Shown here: positions 1 through 9,197 of the stretch, in pieces
Numbering within the stretch: the stretch's first letter is position 1
How the letters are laid out: each line of letters begins with the position of its first letter
Assembly (NCBI GenBank): GCA_026004775.1
Contig: BPJU01000010.1
Location: 124,001 to 188,000, forward strand
DNA length: 64,000 bases
DNA from: Pirellulaceae bacterium
GTDB lineage: Bacteria > Planctomycetota > Planctomycetia > Pirellulales > Pirellulaceae
Direction of reading: 5' to 3'
Position numbers and translations under genes: made by a program
The notes under the pieces: model-generated
Database searches by the model: none
The model's input: only the letters and a program-made list of their open reading frames with translations
What the model was told of the DNA's origin: nothing

Positions 1-1
1 A

Positions 2-424
2 GGATGCGGAGCTTTGGACGAGCGACAGCTTCAAAGGGCTCGGCAGAAGCTGATCGAGTGGCTTACCGAGTGCGCGCGTGTGGGTCGGGTGCCGGGCTTG
101 TTGGCGGAGGAAGATCGAGCGAGGTGGGCCGATCGGTTGTTGGCGGCTCGCCAGACGCCGGAGGAGTTGGCCGACGCGGTGGCTGAGCTGTTGGGGGTGA
201 GTGAGGAGCGGATGGCGGAGCTACGAGGGGCGTTGGCTCGAGTGCAGTTGACGATCAGCCGGATTGTGGAGGCTGGCGAGTTGTGGCGGGTGGACCTGGT
301 GCGTGGGGCTCAGGAGTTATTGGGCTTGCGCGAGTGGGTGGCTCGGCGGCGGGCGATGCTGAGGGCGCAAGCTGAAGGAAGCTCGGCGGAGGCCGATGCG
401 AGGCCGCCGCCGGACACAAGTTAG
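2..424 (+). CDS. Hypothetical protein, C-terminal part (5' end outside window)
   Basis: An open frame enters from the left edge and stops at 422-424. A TTG at 14 could be a start, but no stop precedes it in the window, so this is probably the last ~140 residues of a longer gene. The protein is helical and charged (many Arg, Glu, Leu), with a stretch reading RARQKLIEWLTECARVG and an acidic, Pro-rich tail. No signal peptide or catalytic motif is visible. I do not recognise the family. Codon use is GC-rich like the neighbouring genes, which supports real coding. Confidence 0.5.
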   Translation, partial: GCGALDERQLQRARQKLIEWLTECARVGRVPGLLAEEDRARWADRLLAARQTPEELADAVAELLGVSEERMAELRGALARVQLTISRIVEAGELWRVDLVRGAQELLGLREWVARRRAMLRAQAEGSSAEADARPPPDTS

Positions 425-655
425 GCAAGTCGCTGGGCTCTCGAAGCAGCCCGAGCTTCGTGGCGCGGCATCTTTGCATGCGTTGCTTGATAGGAGCTTG
501 AGGCTGTTAAGACGGTCCGAATCTTTTGTCGGGGCATCTTATTTTTGAAAGCCGGGCACCCGGTGAGGGGCAGGGTCTTGTCTTTGGTGTGTTGAGAAGC
601 TCTTTCCTGGGATTTTGTGGGCCGAATTCTGGCCGCAGCCGATGAAGAAGCGAGG

Positions 656-800
656 CTAAGGAAGCCGAGCCGCGCGGGTTGGCTGCACCAAAAGTGCAAC
701 GGCGATTCTCCAATGGAGGGGGCAGGCGGCGAACCGCGGGCAAAAACCTAGGGAACCTGACCCCGTCGGGAGCCGCGAAACTGCCGGGGTCTGTCCCCGC
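656..800 (+). repeat. Dispersed repeat A, copy 1
   Basis: About 145 bp, repeated at 1055-1200. The best-conserved core reads CTAGGGAACCTGACCCCGTC and continues through AGCCGCGAAACTGCC to a GGGGTCTGTCCCC block. The upstream part (AAGCCGAGCCGCGCGG, AGTGCAACGGCGAT) is also shared. GGGGTCTGTCCCC is itself an inverted repeat. No open frame is shared between the copies, so it is probably non-coding. Confidence 0.75.
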
Positions 801-1054
801 GCGATTGGAAATATGAGGGGTCTGTCCCCCAATTTCGCCCACGGACAGCCGGAGGCGGGGCCTGCTCGGTCAACGCCGTTTGGGCCGGCAGCCTGGCTCG
901 TCGCCGCGCACCATCATGCGTGCCAGCCTGGTCCATCGGACCCACCAGCTTGGGCGCTCATCCGACACCACTCGGAAGCGCCAGCCTCACCTCGCACCCG
1001 ACACCACGGTCGCGCGACGCTGGCCCCTCATCGCAGGTCGGCGAACAAACGAGG

Positions 1055-1200
1055 CTGGAGAAGCCGAGCCGCGCGGGGCTGCCAGCGAAGTGCAACGGCG
1101 ATGCTCCGATGACGGCAAACCAATCGGCCGACCGCGGGGGCAAACCTAGGGAACCTGACCCCGTCGGGAGCCGCGAAACTGCCGGGGTCTGTCCCCGGGT
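1055..1200 (+). repeat. Dispersed repeat A, copy 2
   Basis: Second copy of the 656-800 sequence in direct orientation, about 400 bp downstream. The core from CTAGGGAACC to GTCTGTCCCCG is near identical; the upstream third carries several substitutions and small indels. The divergence points to an old duplication or independent insertions of one element. Confidence 0.75.
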
Positions 1201-1284
1201 GATGGTATCGGAAGGAGGGGGGCGGACCCTTGCGCGATCTGCGGCGTGGTGGAGGACGGGGCGCCTGATGGCGAATTTTGGCTT

Positions 1285-1330
1285 CGGAAGTCTTGCGGCG
1301 GCTGCTCGCGCAGCCGCCCAGCGACTTCCG
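1285..1330. repeat. 46-bp REP-like palindrome, copy 1
   Basis: Imperfect palindrome. Outer arms are CGGAAGTC and GACTTCCG; inner arms are GCGGCGGCTG and CAGCCGCC around a CTCGCG centre. The same 46-bp layout recurs at 1521, 1591 and 47551. It would fold as a long GC-rich hairpin in RNA or single-stranded DNA. Confidence 0.8.
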
Positions 1331-1520
1331 CTACGCGGGGTGGAAAAGGGCGACTTCCGCTACGGGCTCTGATCCACCGGATCGTAGCGGAACACGCTAG
1401 CCGTTCGCGAAGGCGAACGGCGTAAGTGTTCCGATATTCGAAATGGAAGAAGCGGGTCGGACGCTAACCCGGCTTGTGCGATGGTGGAGGACGGGGACGC
1501 CTGTTGGGGAATTCTTGGTT

Positions 1521-1566
1521 CGGAAGTCTTGCGGCGGCTGCTCGCGCAGCCGCCCAGCGACTTCCG
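1521..1566. repeat. 46-bp REP-like palindrome, copy 2
   Basis: Identical to the palindrome at 1285-1330 over its 46 bases. The ~40 bases before it are also shared with copy 1 (GGTGGAGGACGGGG and the following segment), so the repeated unit extends beyond the hairpin. Confidence 0.8.
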
Positions 1567-1590
1567 CTACGAATGGATATTACCCTACGA

Positions 1591-1636
1591 TGGAAGTCTT
1601 GCGGCGGACGATAGCGCGTCCGCCTAGCCATTTCCA
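1591..1636. repeat. 46-bp REP-like palindrome, copy 3 (diverged)
   Basis: Same length and layout as copies 1 and 2, but the outer arms are TGGAAGTC and CATTTCCA and the inner arms GCGGCGGACG and CGTCCGCC. Several changes fall at paired positions of the inner stem (CTG/CAG becoming ACG/CGT), which suggests selection for the fold or independent spread of family variants. Confidence 0.7.
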
Positions 1637-1837
1637 CTACGCGGGGTGTTAACGAGCGACTTCCGCTCGGGCAAAGCTCTCGATCGGTATGTACCGGTGT
1701 GAACCAGCGTCGTGGGGGCCCCACACGGCCGAGACGGCCGTGTCACCATTCAGGCAACCATTCAGGCAACATATTCACGCGGCGCGCACATCGGTTGCTT
1801 CAGGTAATCGTGGTGATGGGCAAATACCCAGGTAGAA

Positions 1838-2190
1838 AACCACGAAGTCATGCTTCGGACCAGCGGCAACCGCTTTGTGCAACAGCCTGCGATCCTCAGC
1901 AACCGCGAACGCTGTTTTGTCCTTCAGACAGCCGATGGCCGAGGAGGCAGCGTCGAGAATCGCTTGGTGCAGCGCGAAGTTGGCATAGCCACGGTCCAGC
2001 ACGTTGAGCCACCCGGGCTGGGGCATCTTCCGCAGTTGGTTCGATCCCGAGCAGGCGGCAGGCGCTACATTCACGTCGGCCGAGGCTCCTCGGAGAACTT
2101 CAAAATGAAGGTGGATCCTGATGCCACGATCTCCGCTCGCTCTGCCCGATGGCCCAAGCCATACGCGCCTCTGCAAAGTGGTGCCACCGG
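1838..2190 (-). pseudogene. IS4-type transposase remnant
   Basis: A minus-strand frame contains a stretch typical of the middle of IS4-family transposases: IRIHLHFEVL, then a ~30-residue spacer, then LDRGYANFALHQAI, a KDKTAFAVAEDRRL segment and an AAAGPKHDFVV segment. The Asp of LDRGY corresponds to the second acidic residue of the DDE triad. The first Asp region and the C-terminal Glu region are not recognisable, and no flanking terminal inverted repeats were found. Homology seems to drop into another frame beyond about 2125. It is a dead internal fragment, in keeping with the repeat-rich tract beside it. Family assignment is by eye. Confidence 0.6.
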
Positions 2191-2516
2191 CGGCAGCAAG
2201 TCCGGCCAGCGCTTCAGATTTTGAGGAATACGGATTTGGCGAGGCCAGGCCAATCCCCCAAGGGTTAGGCGGAGGTGCCCCTTGCCATACAGTCCCCGGC
2301 AATGGTAAGTTGGGGCAATTTTGGACCACGACGCCGCGTCGGCTGGGTCCAGTCTCTGGGTAAAACAGATAGCCCATGAAAAAGTCGATCCAGGGACACA
2401 CTGCGCGCGGCGGACAAGCCGTTGCGACCAGCCGGTCGGGGTTCGCCAGGTAAGTAAACCCATTTTGGGGTGTTGGCCACACGGCGGCGATGCCGCTTCC
2501 ATAGGAGATTGATCAG

Positions 2517-5500
2517 GTGCCTAAACGAACCGATATCCGCAAGATTCTGATCATCGGCTCCGGTCCGATCGTCATCGGGCAGGCTTGCGAATTCGATTAC
2601 TCCGGCACTCAAGCATGTAAAGCCTTGCGGGAGGAAGGCTATGAAGTTGTGCTGGTCAACTCGAATCCAGCCACCATTATGACCGACCCCAATATGGCCG
2701 ACCGCACGTATATCGAGCCGCTTACGTGGGAGATCGTGGCGAAGGTGATCGAGCGAGAGCGGCCCGACGCTCTGCTGCCGACTCTGGGCGGCCAAACCGG
2801 CTTGAATCTGGCCATGGATTTGGCGCGCCACGGCGTGCTAGACGACTATCGGGTCGAAATGATCGGTGCTCGGCCAGAAGTCATCGCCAAGGCCGAAGAA
2901 CGTGAGCTGTTCAAACAGGCCATGGAGCGGATCGGGCTGGAAGTCTGTCGCGGGCAAACGGTCCATTCGATTGAAGAGGCACGTCGCGTGTTGGACTGGG
3001 TGGGCCTTCCGTGCGTCGTTCGTCCCAGTTTCACGTTGGGCGGCACAGGTTCGGCCATCGCCTACAACCGAGAAGAATTCGACGAATTGGTGCGCCGTGG
3101 CCTGGATCAGTCGCCCATCCATGAGGTGTTGATCGAGGAGTCGGTAATCGGCTGGAAAGAGTTCGAGATGGAGGTGATGCGCGACATGGATGACAATGTC
3201 GTGATCATCTGCTCGATCGAGAATCTCGATCCCATGGGGGTACACACCGGCGACTCGATCACCGTGGCTCCCGCACAGACTCTTACCGACAAGGAATACC
3301 AGCGCATGCGGGATGCCAGCATCGCGGTGATTCGCGAAATCGGAGTCGAGACGGGAGGCTCGAACATCCAATTCGCCATCGACCCGCGCACCGGGCGGAT
3401 GGTGGTGATCGAAATGAACCCGCGTGTGAGTCGATCCAGCGCCTTGGCCTCGAAAGCCACCGGCTTCCCGATCGCCAAAATCGCCGCCAAATTGGCCGTC
3501 GGCTATCGGCTGCATGAACTGCCCAACGATATTACTCGAAAAACCAAAGCTTGTTTCGAACCCACCATCGATTACGTCGTTACCAAGATCCCGCGTTTCG
3601 CCTTCGAAAAGTTCCCGGAAGCGGATGCGACGCTGACGACTCAGATGAAAAGTGTCGGCGAGACGATGGCTATCGGCCGGACTTTCAAGGAGTCGTTGCA
3701 GAAAGCGCTGCGCGGCCTGGAAGTGGGTAGTTTCGGACTGGGATGCGATAAAAGGGATTTGTGGGGTACCGAACAACAACCGTCCGAAGAAGAGATCCGC
3801 GCCAAGCTGGCCGTTCCCAATGCCGAGCGGATCTGGTACATACGCTATGCGTTGCTGGCGGGGATGAGCATTGCCGAGATCAACCAACTGAGCCATATCG
3901 ACCCGTGGTTTCTGGATCAGATAAGCCAGATTGTCGATATGGAACGCCAACTTCGCAAAGTGCCCAGCCTGGAGCAGGCCGACGGCTCTTTGCTGCGAGA
4001 AGCCAAGCGGTTCGGGTTTTCCGACCGGCAACTGGCTACCATTTGGAACACCACTGAATTGGAAGTCCGGGCCCGCCGCAAAGCTTTGGGGATTGTGGCC
4101 ACGTTCAAAGCGGTCGATACCTGCGCGGCAGAATTCGAGGCGTACACGCCGTACTATTATTCGACGTACGAAGATGAAGATGAGGTGCCGCCCAAGCCGC
4201 CCGGTGGCAAGCGAATCATGATCCTGGGAGGCGGGCCGAACCGTATCGGCCAAGGCATCGAATTCGACTATTGCTGCTGCCATGCCAGTTTTGCTTTGCG
4301 GGAGATGGGGATCGAGTCGGTAATGGTCAACTCGAACCCCGAAACCGTCAGCACCGACTACGACACCAGCGATCTGTTGTTCTTCGAACCTCTGACCGTA
4401 GAGGACGTGCTCAATATCTGTGACCGCGTGCAGCCGGATGGGGTAATCGTCCAATTCGGCGGACAAACACCGCTCAATCTGGCACGGGCGCTGTCGACCG
4501 CTGGTGTACCGATCATCGGTACCAGTGTCGACACGATCGAAGCGGCAGAGGATCGGGAGAAGTTCGCGGAACTGTTGCGCCAGCTTGGCCTGCGGCAACC
4601 GGCCAACGGAATTGCTCGTACCATGGACCAAGCTCGGCATGTGGCAGCCGCCGTCGGCTACCCCGTGCTGGTTCGGCCCAGCTACGTGCTGGGGGGCCGC
4701 GCCATGGAAATCTGCTACGACCAACAGCAACTGGAGCGCTTCGTGGCCGAGGCTTTCGCCGTCGCTCAAGGCCAGCCCGTCCTGATCGACCGCTTTCTGG
4801 AAGATGCTACGGAAGTTGACGTGGATGCAGTCAGCGACGGCAACGACGTGGTCGTGATGGGCATCATGGAACACATCGAAGAGGCCGGCGTCCATTCGGG
4901 TGACTCGGCGTGTGCCATCCCTCCTTACAGTTTGCCTGGGCCGGTGGTGCAGGAAATCCGAGAAGCCACCTGGAGCCTGGCCCGACGCCTGAAAGTCGTG
5001 GGACTGATGAACGTCCAATACGCCGTCAAGAAAGAAGACGGCCATTACAATGTCTACGTCCTGGAAGTCAATCCTCGGGCAAGCCGCACCGTGCCATTCG
5101 TGGCCAAGGCTACAGGAGTACCGGTCGCCAAGATCGCTGCAAAAGTAATGGCCGGTTTGACACTGCGCGAGTTGGGAGTGACGCGAGAACCGATTCCGGC
5201 TCACGTTTCTATCAAAGAAAGCGTCTTCCCATTCCGCAAATTCGTGGGTGTCGATATTGTGTTAGGCCCGGAGATGCGCAGCACCGGTGAAGTGATGGGT
5301 ATCAGCGAACGGTTTTCCATTGCATTTGCCAAGAGCCAATTGGCGGCAGGCGTCAATCTCCCCGAAAGCGGCAGCATCTTCGTCAGCGTCGCCAACCGCC
5401 ATAAAGAAGCCATCGTGCCGCTGGCCCGACGGTTGGCTCGGCTCGGCTACCATCTTCTGGCCACGGAAGGTACTGCCCGACGCCTGGAAGAAGCCGGCAT

Positions 5501-5804
5501 TCCGGTGGAGCGCGTCAAGAAGCTGGCCGAAGGGCATCCCAACCTGCTGGATCATCTCATCAACGGCACCGTCGCCCTGATTATCAACACTCCCAGCGGC
5601 AAAGGGGCACGTACGGATGAGGGCCGGATACGAGCGGCCGCCGTGCAGCGCGGTGTGCCCTGCATCACGACAATTCCGGCAGCAGAAGCTGCCGTACGCG
5701 CCATGGAAGCCCTCCGCGAAGATGAACTGTCGGTCGAGGCCGTGCAAGATCGCTTCCCTCCCGACCGATCCCCCGTCGATGATCGGTCCGTCACCGTGCC
5801 CTGA
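2517..5804 (+). CDS. carB: Carbamoyl-phosphate synthase large subunit
   Basis: Makes carbamoyl phosphate from bicarbonate, ATP and glutamine-derived ammonia for arginine and pyrimidine synthesis, working with the small subunit CarA. The 1095 residues match the usual CarB length (~1070). Two homologous halves are visible, each opening with the same signature: [20 protein letters not shown] near residue 13 and [20 protein letters not shown] near residue 570. Each is followed by an ATP-grasp domain, with an oligomerisation segment between the halves and an MGS-like allosteric domain from about residue 935. GTG start at 2517, with AGGAGA about 10 bases upstream. carA is not adjacent in this window. 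A long frame on the opposite strand of this gene is a codon-bias artefact. Confidence 0.97.
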   Translation: MPKRTDIRKILIIGSGPIVIGQACEFDYSGTQACKALREEGYEVVLVNSNPATIMTDPNMADRTYIEPLTWEIVAKVIERERPDALLPTLGGQTGLNLAMDLARHGVLDDYRVEMIGARPEVIAKAEERELFKQAMERIGLEVCRGQTVHSIEEARRVLDWVGLPCVVRPSFTLGGTGSAIAYNREEFDELVRRGLDQSPIHEVLIEESVIGWKEFEMEVMRDMDDNVVIICSIENLDPMGVHTGDSITVAPAQTLTDKEYQRMRDASIAVIREIGVETGGSNIQFAIDPRTGRMVVIEMNPRVSRSSALASKATGFPIAKIAAKLAVGYRLHELPNDITRKTKACFEPTIDYVVTKIPRFAFEKFPEADATLTTQMKSVGETMAIGRTFKESLQKALRGLEVGSFGLGCDKRDLWGTEQQPSEEEIRAKLAVPNAERIWYIRYALLAGMSIAEINQLSHIDPWFLDQISQIVDMERQLRKVPSLEQADGSLLREAKRFGFSDRQLATIWNTTELEVRARRKALGIVATFKAVDTCAAEFEAYTPYYYSTYEDEDEVPPKPPGGKRIMILGGGPNRIGQGIEFDYCCCHASFALREMGIESVMVNSNPETVSTDYDTSDLLFFEPLTVEDVLNICDRVQPDGVIVQFGGQTPLNLARALSTAGVPIIGTSVDTIEAAEDREKFAELLRQLGLRQPANGIARTMDQARHVAAAVGYPVLVRPSYVLGGRAMEICYDQQQLERFVAEAFAVAQGQPVLIDRFLEDATEVDVDAVSDGNDVVVMGIMEHIEEAGVHSGDSACAIPPYSLPGPVVQEIREATWSLARRLKVVGLMNVQYAVKKEDGHYNVYVLEVNPRASRTVPFVAKATGVPVAKIAAKVMAGLTLRELGVTREPIPAHVSIKESVFPFRKFVGVDIVLGPEMRSTGEVMGISERFSIAFAKSQLAAGVNLPESGSIFVSVANRHKEAIVPLARRLARLGYHLLATEGTARRLEEAGIPVERVKKLAEGHPNLLDHLINGTVALIINTPSGKGARTDEGRIRAAAVQRGVPCITTIPAAEAAVRAMEALREDELSVEAVQDRFPPDRSPVDDRSVTVP

Positions 5805-5814
5805 CGGACTGCGG

Positions 5815-5857
5815 CCGGGAGGCGGTCGGTCTGACTCCCGGAGGGTTCCTCCCTTTT
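5815..5857 (+). terminator. Possible carB terminator
   Basis: Between the convergent carB and esterase genes. A CCGGGAG/CTCCCGG stem (5815-5841) is followed by GGAGG-GTT-CCTCC and a short CTTTT. The stems are short and the T run is only four bases, so it is a weak candidate. Confidence 0.3.
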
Positions 5858-5861
5858 CTGG

Positions 5862-6611
5862 TCAGCTTCCAGCCAGCGGGAGCCGCAGGCGCTCTTTTTC
5901 CAAACTTTCCACCAGAAACTCGACCACGCGTTGGGCCATGCGGTTGTAATAGGCGAACGAGTGGCCGCCGCCACTGGTGTCCAGATCGCACGTAAACGGA
6001 ATACCCAGCGACCCCAGTTTCATCCGCAACCGATCGGCACTGTCCCACCATCGTGCGTCCTGCGGATCACAGCAGAAAAACTGGTGGCGGGGCCAATTCA
6101 GCGGGTGCACGTACAAAAGCGCGGTTTCCTGCCGTGCCGACTCGGGATCCTCGAACATCGCCTGAAGTATCTCGTCGCTCTCCCACCGAATATGAAAATC
6201 GATGGCCGGGCTTACTGCCGCTACCACCGGAAACGTTTCCGGGTGCTTATAGGCCAGCCGCAGCGCCCCCTGTCCGCCCATGCTGGTTCCCAAAAGAGCG
6301 ATGCGCGGAGGCCGGCACTCCCATTCCTTTTCAATCCACGGCAGTATGTTTTGCAACAGGTGCTGCTCGGGCGTCCAGCGATCCGAAAAATCCGGGCACA
6401 ATCGATCCAGCCACCAACAACGTCCCGTCCACGGCGCTATTACCCGCAGTCCAAACCTGGCAAATTGCTCTTCATAAGGCGGTTGCTCTGCCAGCCGCTG
6501 TAAATGTACCCCGTGCAAATAAATGACAACATACGAATGGGGATTTCGCACCGGCGGCTCGTATATGTCACATTTGTGACCGGCGACTTCTATTTCTCTC
6601 CAACCGCTCAT
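5862..6611 (-). CDS. Alpha/beta-hydrolase (esterase-like)
   Basis: About 249 residues from the ATG at 6611; an in-frame ATG ten codons upstream at 6641 is possible. The nucleophile elbow GTSMGG puts the likely catalytic Ser at residue 110. Asp 182 or 185 in the CDPQDARWWD stretch and His 217 in GGGHSFAYY complete a plausible Ser-Asp-His triad. An HG motif (YLHGVH) near residue 33 would form the oxyanion hole. This is the pattern of prolyl-oligopeptidase-like or esterase-D-like hydrolases. No signal peptide is seen, so it is probably cytoplasmic. The substrate cannot be told. It is convergent with carB and separate from the sugar kinase upstream. Confidence 0.8.
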   Translation of the reverse strand: MSGWREIEVAGHKCDIYEPPVRNPHSYVVIYLHGVHLQRLAEQPPYEEQFARFGLRVIAPWTGRCWWLDRLCPDFSDRWTPEQHLLQNILPWIEKEWECRPPRIALLGTSMGGQGALRLAYKHPETFPVVAAVSPAIDFHIRWESDEILQAMFEDPESARQETALLYVHPLNWPRHQFFCCDPQDARWWDSADRLRMKLGSLGIPFTCDLDTSGGGHSFAYYNRMAQRVVEFLVESLEKERLRLPLAGS

Positions 6612-6899
6612 CCCGTCATCCTTACCGGCACATGCATGCAACGCGTCACTTCCAATACCAATACTCCCTTACGTGGTAACCGATTTCTGTTAGAAGGTAT
6701 CACGTCGCAATCGTCGTGCAAATCTCCCCCTTTTGTGTGGCCGGCCGGGAAAGTTGCCGATCGGCCGCCGGCTACCGCAACACTTACCATGCGAATTGCT
6801 CCCGAAGCCGCCTTCTTTTCGTGACGACAGAAGCTACAAACGATCGCGTTTCTCTTCCCCGGGTTAGTGGTTCGCAATGGAACACGCTACCTCGCCATG

Positions 6900-7877
6900 C
6901 TATTTGTCCGGACCATCGCTAATCCTGAGGGAATCTATCTCCTCGGCCGGCAACCATTGCCTGGCATGTCCGGCCAAGGCCAATGCTCCCTCAGCCGGCC
7001 GGCGCACGACGCGAAAATCCCGAAAAGCACGGTCCATTTGGCGAAGAGAGTTTTTTATCAGCGAACGCATGATCGCGCTGCGCTCGATAACTCCTCCGGT
7101 CAATACCAGTGGCACCTCGGATGGGTTCATTTTCAGTTGATCGGCCAATGCGGCGACCAGTTGCGCCAGTTCCTGCGCAGCCGTGCTGGCGATACGGTAG
7201 GCATGCGCATCGGAGCGTGCCAGTTGGAGCACGATGCGGGCCAGGCCGGCCACGTAACTTCGGGGATCGGAACGTTGATAAAGAGCCTCGATAAAAGCGT
7301 CCCACGACTTGTAGCCGGTCAGATCGAGCAGTGCGGGCAACATCCGCGTCGTGGACCGACCTTCGGCGCCCCTGGCCGCCGCGGCCAGCGCTTGCCGGCC
7401 CATCCAATAGCCGCTTCCCTCGTCGCCCACCAATGGTCCCCAACCTCCCATCCGCGCCGTCCGGCCGTCGGCTGTGCGCCCAAATGCCAGGCTTCCTGTA
7501 CCGCAGATCAAGGCGATCCCCACCGGCGGCTGGCATGCTGCGCACAGTGCAGCCCAGCCATCGTGCACCAGGTAGCAGGGAACCTGGCGCAACGGTTCGG
7601 GTAGGCACCGGTACACGTCGCGCCGTATTTTCGGGCGTCCCGCTCCGGCCATAGCCATACAACCGGCCTGCAACTGATGAAGTTCCACACGGGCTTTGCG
7701 GCAGGCTCGCTCCAGCGCCACCATCGCATTGCCAACAGCTTTTTCAGGCCCGACTTCGGTGGGGTTGGCACTTCCCAGCCTTCGGGCCGTCGCCGCGATA
7801 ACAAGTTGATTTCTGCGGCGCTGTCCCACCACGGCCAGGCTCTTAGTGCCGCCGCAGTCGATGCCGTAGTACCACAT
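6900..7877 (-). CDS. BadF/BadG-family sugar kinase (GlcNAc or MurNAc kinase)
   Basis: 325-residue ASKHA-fold kinase. Motifs: phosphate-1 loop YYGIDCGGTKS (residues 3-13), a likely catalytic Asp at 106 in VHDGWAAL, phosphate-2 loop GTGSLAFG (126-133), GGWGPLVGDEGSGYW (144-158) and the adenosine-site VLTGGVIE. This is the GlcNAc-kinase-like branch of the BadF/BadG/BcrA family. It lies 110 bp downstream of murQ on the same strand. In clostridia a kinase of this family next to murQ (MurK) phosphorylates both MurNAc and GlcNAc, and its MurNAc-6-phosphate product feeds MurQ. That context favours an amino-sugar kinase in murein salvage; the exact substrate is inference. Confidence 0.85.
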   Translation of the reverse strand: MWYYGIDCGGTKSLAVVGQRRRNQLVIAATARRLGSANPTEVGPEKAVGNAMVALERACRKARVELHQLQAGCMAMAGAGRPKIRRDVYRCLPEPLRQVPCYLVHDGWAALCAACQPPVGIALICGTGSLAFGRTADGRTARMGGWGPLVGDEGSGYWMGRQALAAAARGAEGRSTTRMLPALLDLTGYKSWDAFIEALYQRSDPRSYVAGLARIVLQLARSDAHAYRIASTAAQELAQLVAALADQLKMNPSEVPLVLTGGVIERSAIMRSLIKNSLRQMDRAFRDFRVVRRPAEGALALAGHARQWLPAEEIDSLRISDGPDK

Positions 7878-7987
7878 CCGAGATGTCCTTGCTCTAGCCG
7901 GTACCGCGGTGGCGCCGGGATTCGGGCATCCGGCCGCAGGCAGTGTTCACCCGGGAGGGAACTTGCTCGGAAACCACCAGGCAACTG

Positions 7988-8965
7988 TCAGTTGGGGTGG
8001 CCGCCGGCTTCGAGCGCCTGCCGCAGGCGGCCTCCGGCTTCTTCGAGCAGCCGCCGCGCCTCGGCGACATCCACCCCACATCGCGCCACGACTACCGCCG
8101 TCTTAACTTCGCCGTCGCATCGAGCCAACAGCGATTCGGCAGCCGCCGCTGTCAAGCCGGTCAGTTGGCAGACGATGCGCCGAGCTCGCGCCATCAGTTT
8201 CGTGTTGGTGGCCCGCAGGTCCACCATCAAGTTGCCGTACGTTTTGCCGAGCAACACCATGGCGCCGGTACTGAGCGTATTGAGCACGAGTTTGGTGGCC
8301 GTGCCGGCTTTCATGCGCGTCGAGCCTGCCAGAACTTCGGGGCCGACCACCGGAGCGATAAAAATATCACACCAGGGCCGCAATTCCGCGTCATCGTTAC
8401 ATACCAGACCAACCGTGCTGGCCCCGACCTGCCGCGCATAGCGCAGGCCGCCCACCACGTAAGGCGTTCTGCCGCTGGTGGCAATTCCGACAACAACGTC
8501 GCGGGCCGATAGTCCTACCGCCCGCAGATCCGCCGCCGCCGCGTCCGCATTGTCTTCGGCACCCTCCACGGCTCGTACCAGCGCCGCCGGACCGCCGGCA
8601 ATCAGCCCAATCACCTGCTCGGGCCGCGTGTTGAACGTAGGCGGGCATTCGGCGGCATCCAACACCCCCAGCCTGCCCGACGTTCCCGCTCCCAAATAAA
8701 CCAACCGCCCGCCGGTGCGGAGTCGGTCAGCGATCAATTCCACAGCCGCAGCAATCGGTTCGGCGACCGCCGCCACAGCCTGAGGAACCCGCGCGTCCTC
8801 AGCATTGATCAGCCGTACAATCTCCAAAGCGGAAAGCTGGTCGAGATTGCCTGAAATCGGATTGGGACGTTCGGTAACCAGGCGCCCAAGCGGGTCAGAG
8901 TCAGCCGGCAGCCCGGGCTGCTGATCATCGCACGCTCCCTCTCTTTTCAATTCGTCGTCTGGCAT
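7988..8965 (-). CDS. murQ: N-acetylmuramic acid 6-phosphate etherase
   Basis: Cleaves the D-lactyl ether of MurNAc-6-phosphate to give GlcNAc-6-phosphate and lactate in cytoplasmic murein salvage. Family marks: TERPNP near residue 31, the SIS-domain sugar-phosphate loop [10 protein letters not shown] (91-100), AAECPPTF with the conserved Glu at 106, and the EGAED motif around 134-138. A helical C-terminal region follows ([16 protein letters not shown]). About 325 residues from the ATG at 8965. An upstream TTG at 9037 would add an atypical Glu/Ser-rich extension and is less likely. It is co-directional with the BadF-type kinase and divergent from the secreted AmiE/NamZ-like fusion. Confidence 0.95.
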   Translation of the reverse strand: MPDDELKREGACDDQQPGLPADSDPLGRLVTERPNPISGNLDQLSALEIVRLINAEDARVPQAVAAVAEPIAAAVELIADRLRTGGRLVYLGAGTSGRLGVLDAAECPPTFNTRPEQVIGLIAGGPAALVRAVEGAEDNADAAAADLRAVGLSARDVVVGIATSGRTPYVVGGLRYARQVGASTVGLVCNDDAELRPWCDIFIAPVVGPEVLAGSTRMKAGTATKLVLNTLSTGAMVLLGKTYGNLMVDLRATNTKLMARARRIVCQLTGLTAAAAESLLARCDGEVKTAVVVARCGVDVAEARRLLEEAGGRLRQALEAGGHPN

Positions 8966-9197
8966 AAGAGCCTGTTTCGTAGAAGTCTCACTTCGCGCTT
9001 CGGATTCGGATTCGAACCTCGGCAATGTTTCTCCCAAAGATCACCATCGTATTGTGCAATGTTCGGCTCCCACAACCAATCCCGGTAACCACCCGCCGCG
9101 TTGTTTCACGGACTACGGTGATCTACCATGAAGCTCAACCTTGGCACACACATTCCAGGTGAGCGTGGTGCGTGGACTTGGCTTGAAGGAAGGGAAG

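Larger units (their letters stand above)
425..1837. other. Gene-poor tract rich in repeats
   Basis: About 1.4 kb with no convincing gene. The short frames present have low-complexity Arg/Pro/Gly translations typical of GC-rich non-coding DNA. It holds two copies of a ~145-bp sequence (repeat A), three copies of a 46-bp palindrome and loose fragments of the palindrome arms (ACTTCCGCTACG near 1323, 1350 and 1560). It lies between an unknown gene and a transposase relic, so it reads as a decayed mobile-element landing zone. Confidence 0.6.

Noticed and set aside
2838-5204. 788-codon open frame on the strand opposite carB
   Set aside because: It lies wholly inside carB in a frame kept open by GC-rich codon bias; the translation is His/Asp-rich with no family resemblance.
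6500-6900. Riboswitch or leader RNA between the esterase and the sugar kinase
   Set aside because: This gap is downstream of the kinase gene and upstream of the esterase start; no conserved aptamer sequence was recognised.
7520-9037. Possible longer MurQ start at TTG 9037
   Set aside because: It adds 24 atypical residues before MPDDELKRE; the ATG at 8965 fits MurQ proteins better.
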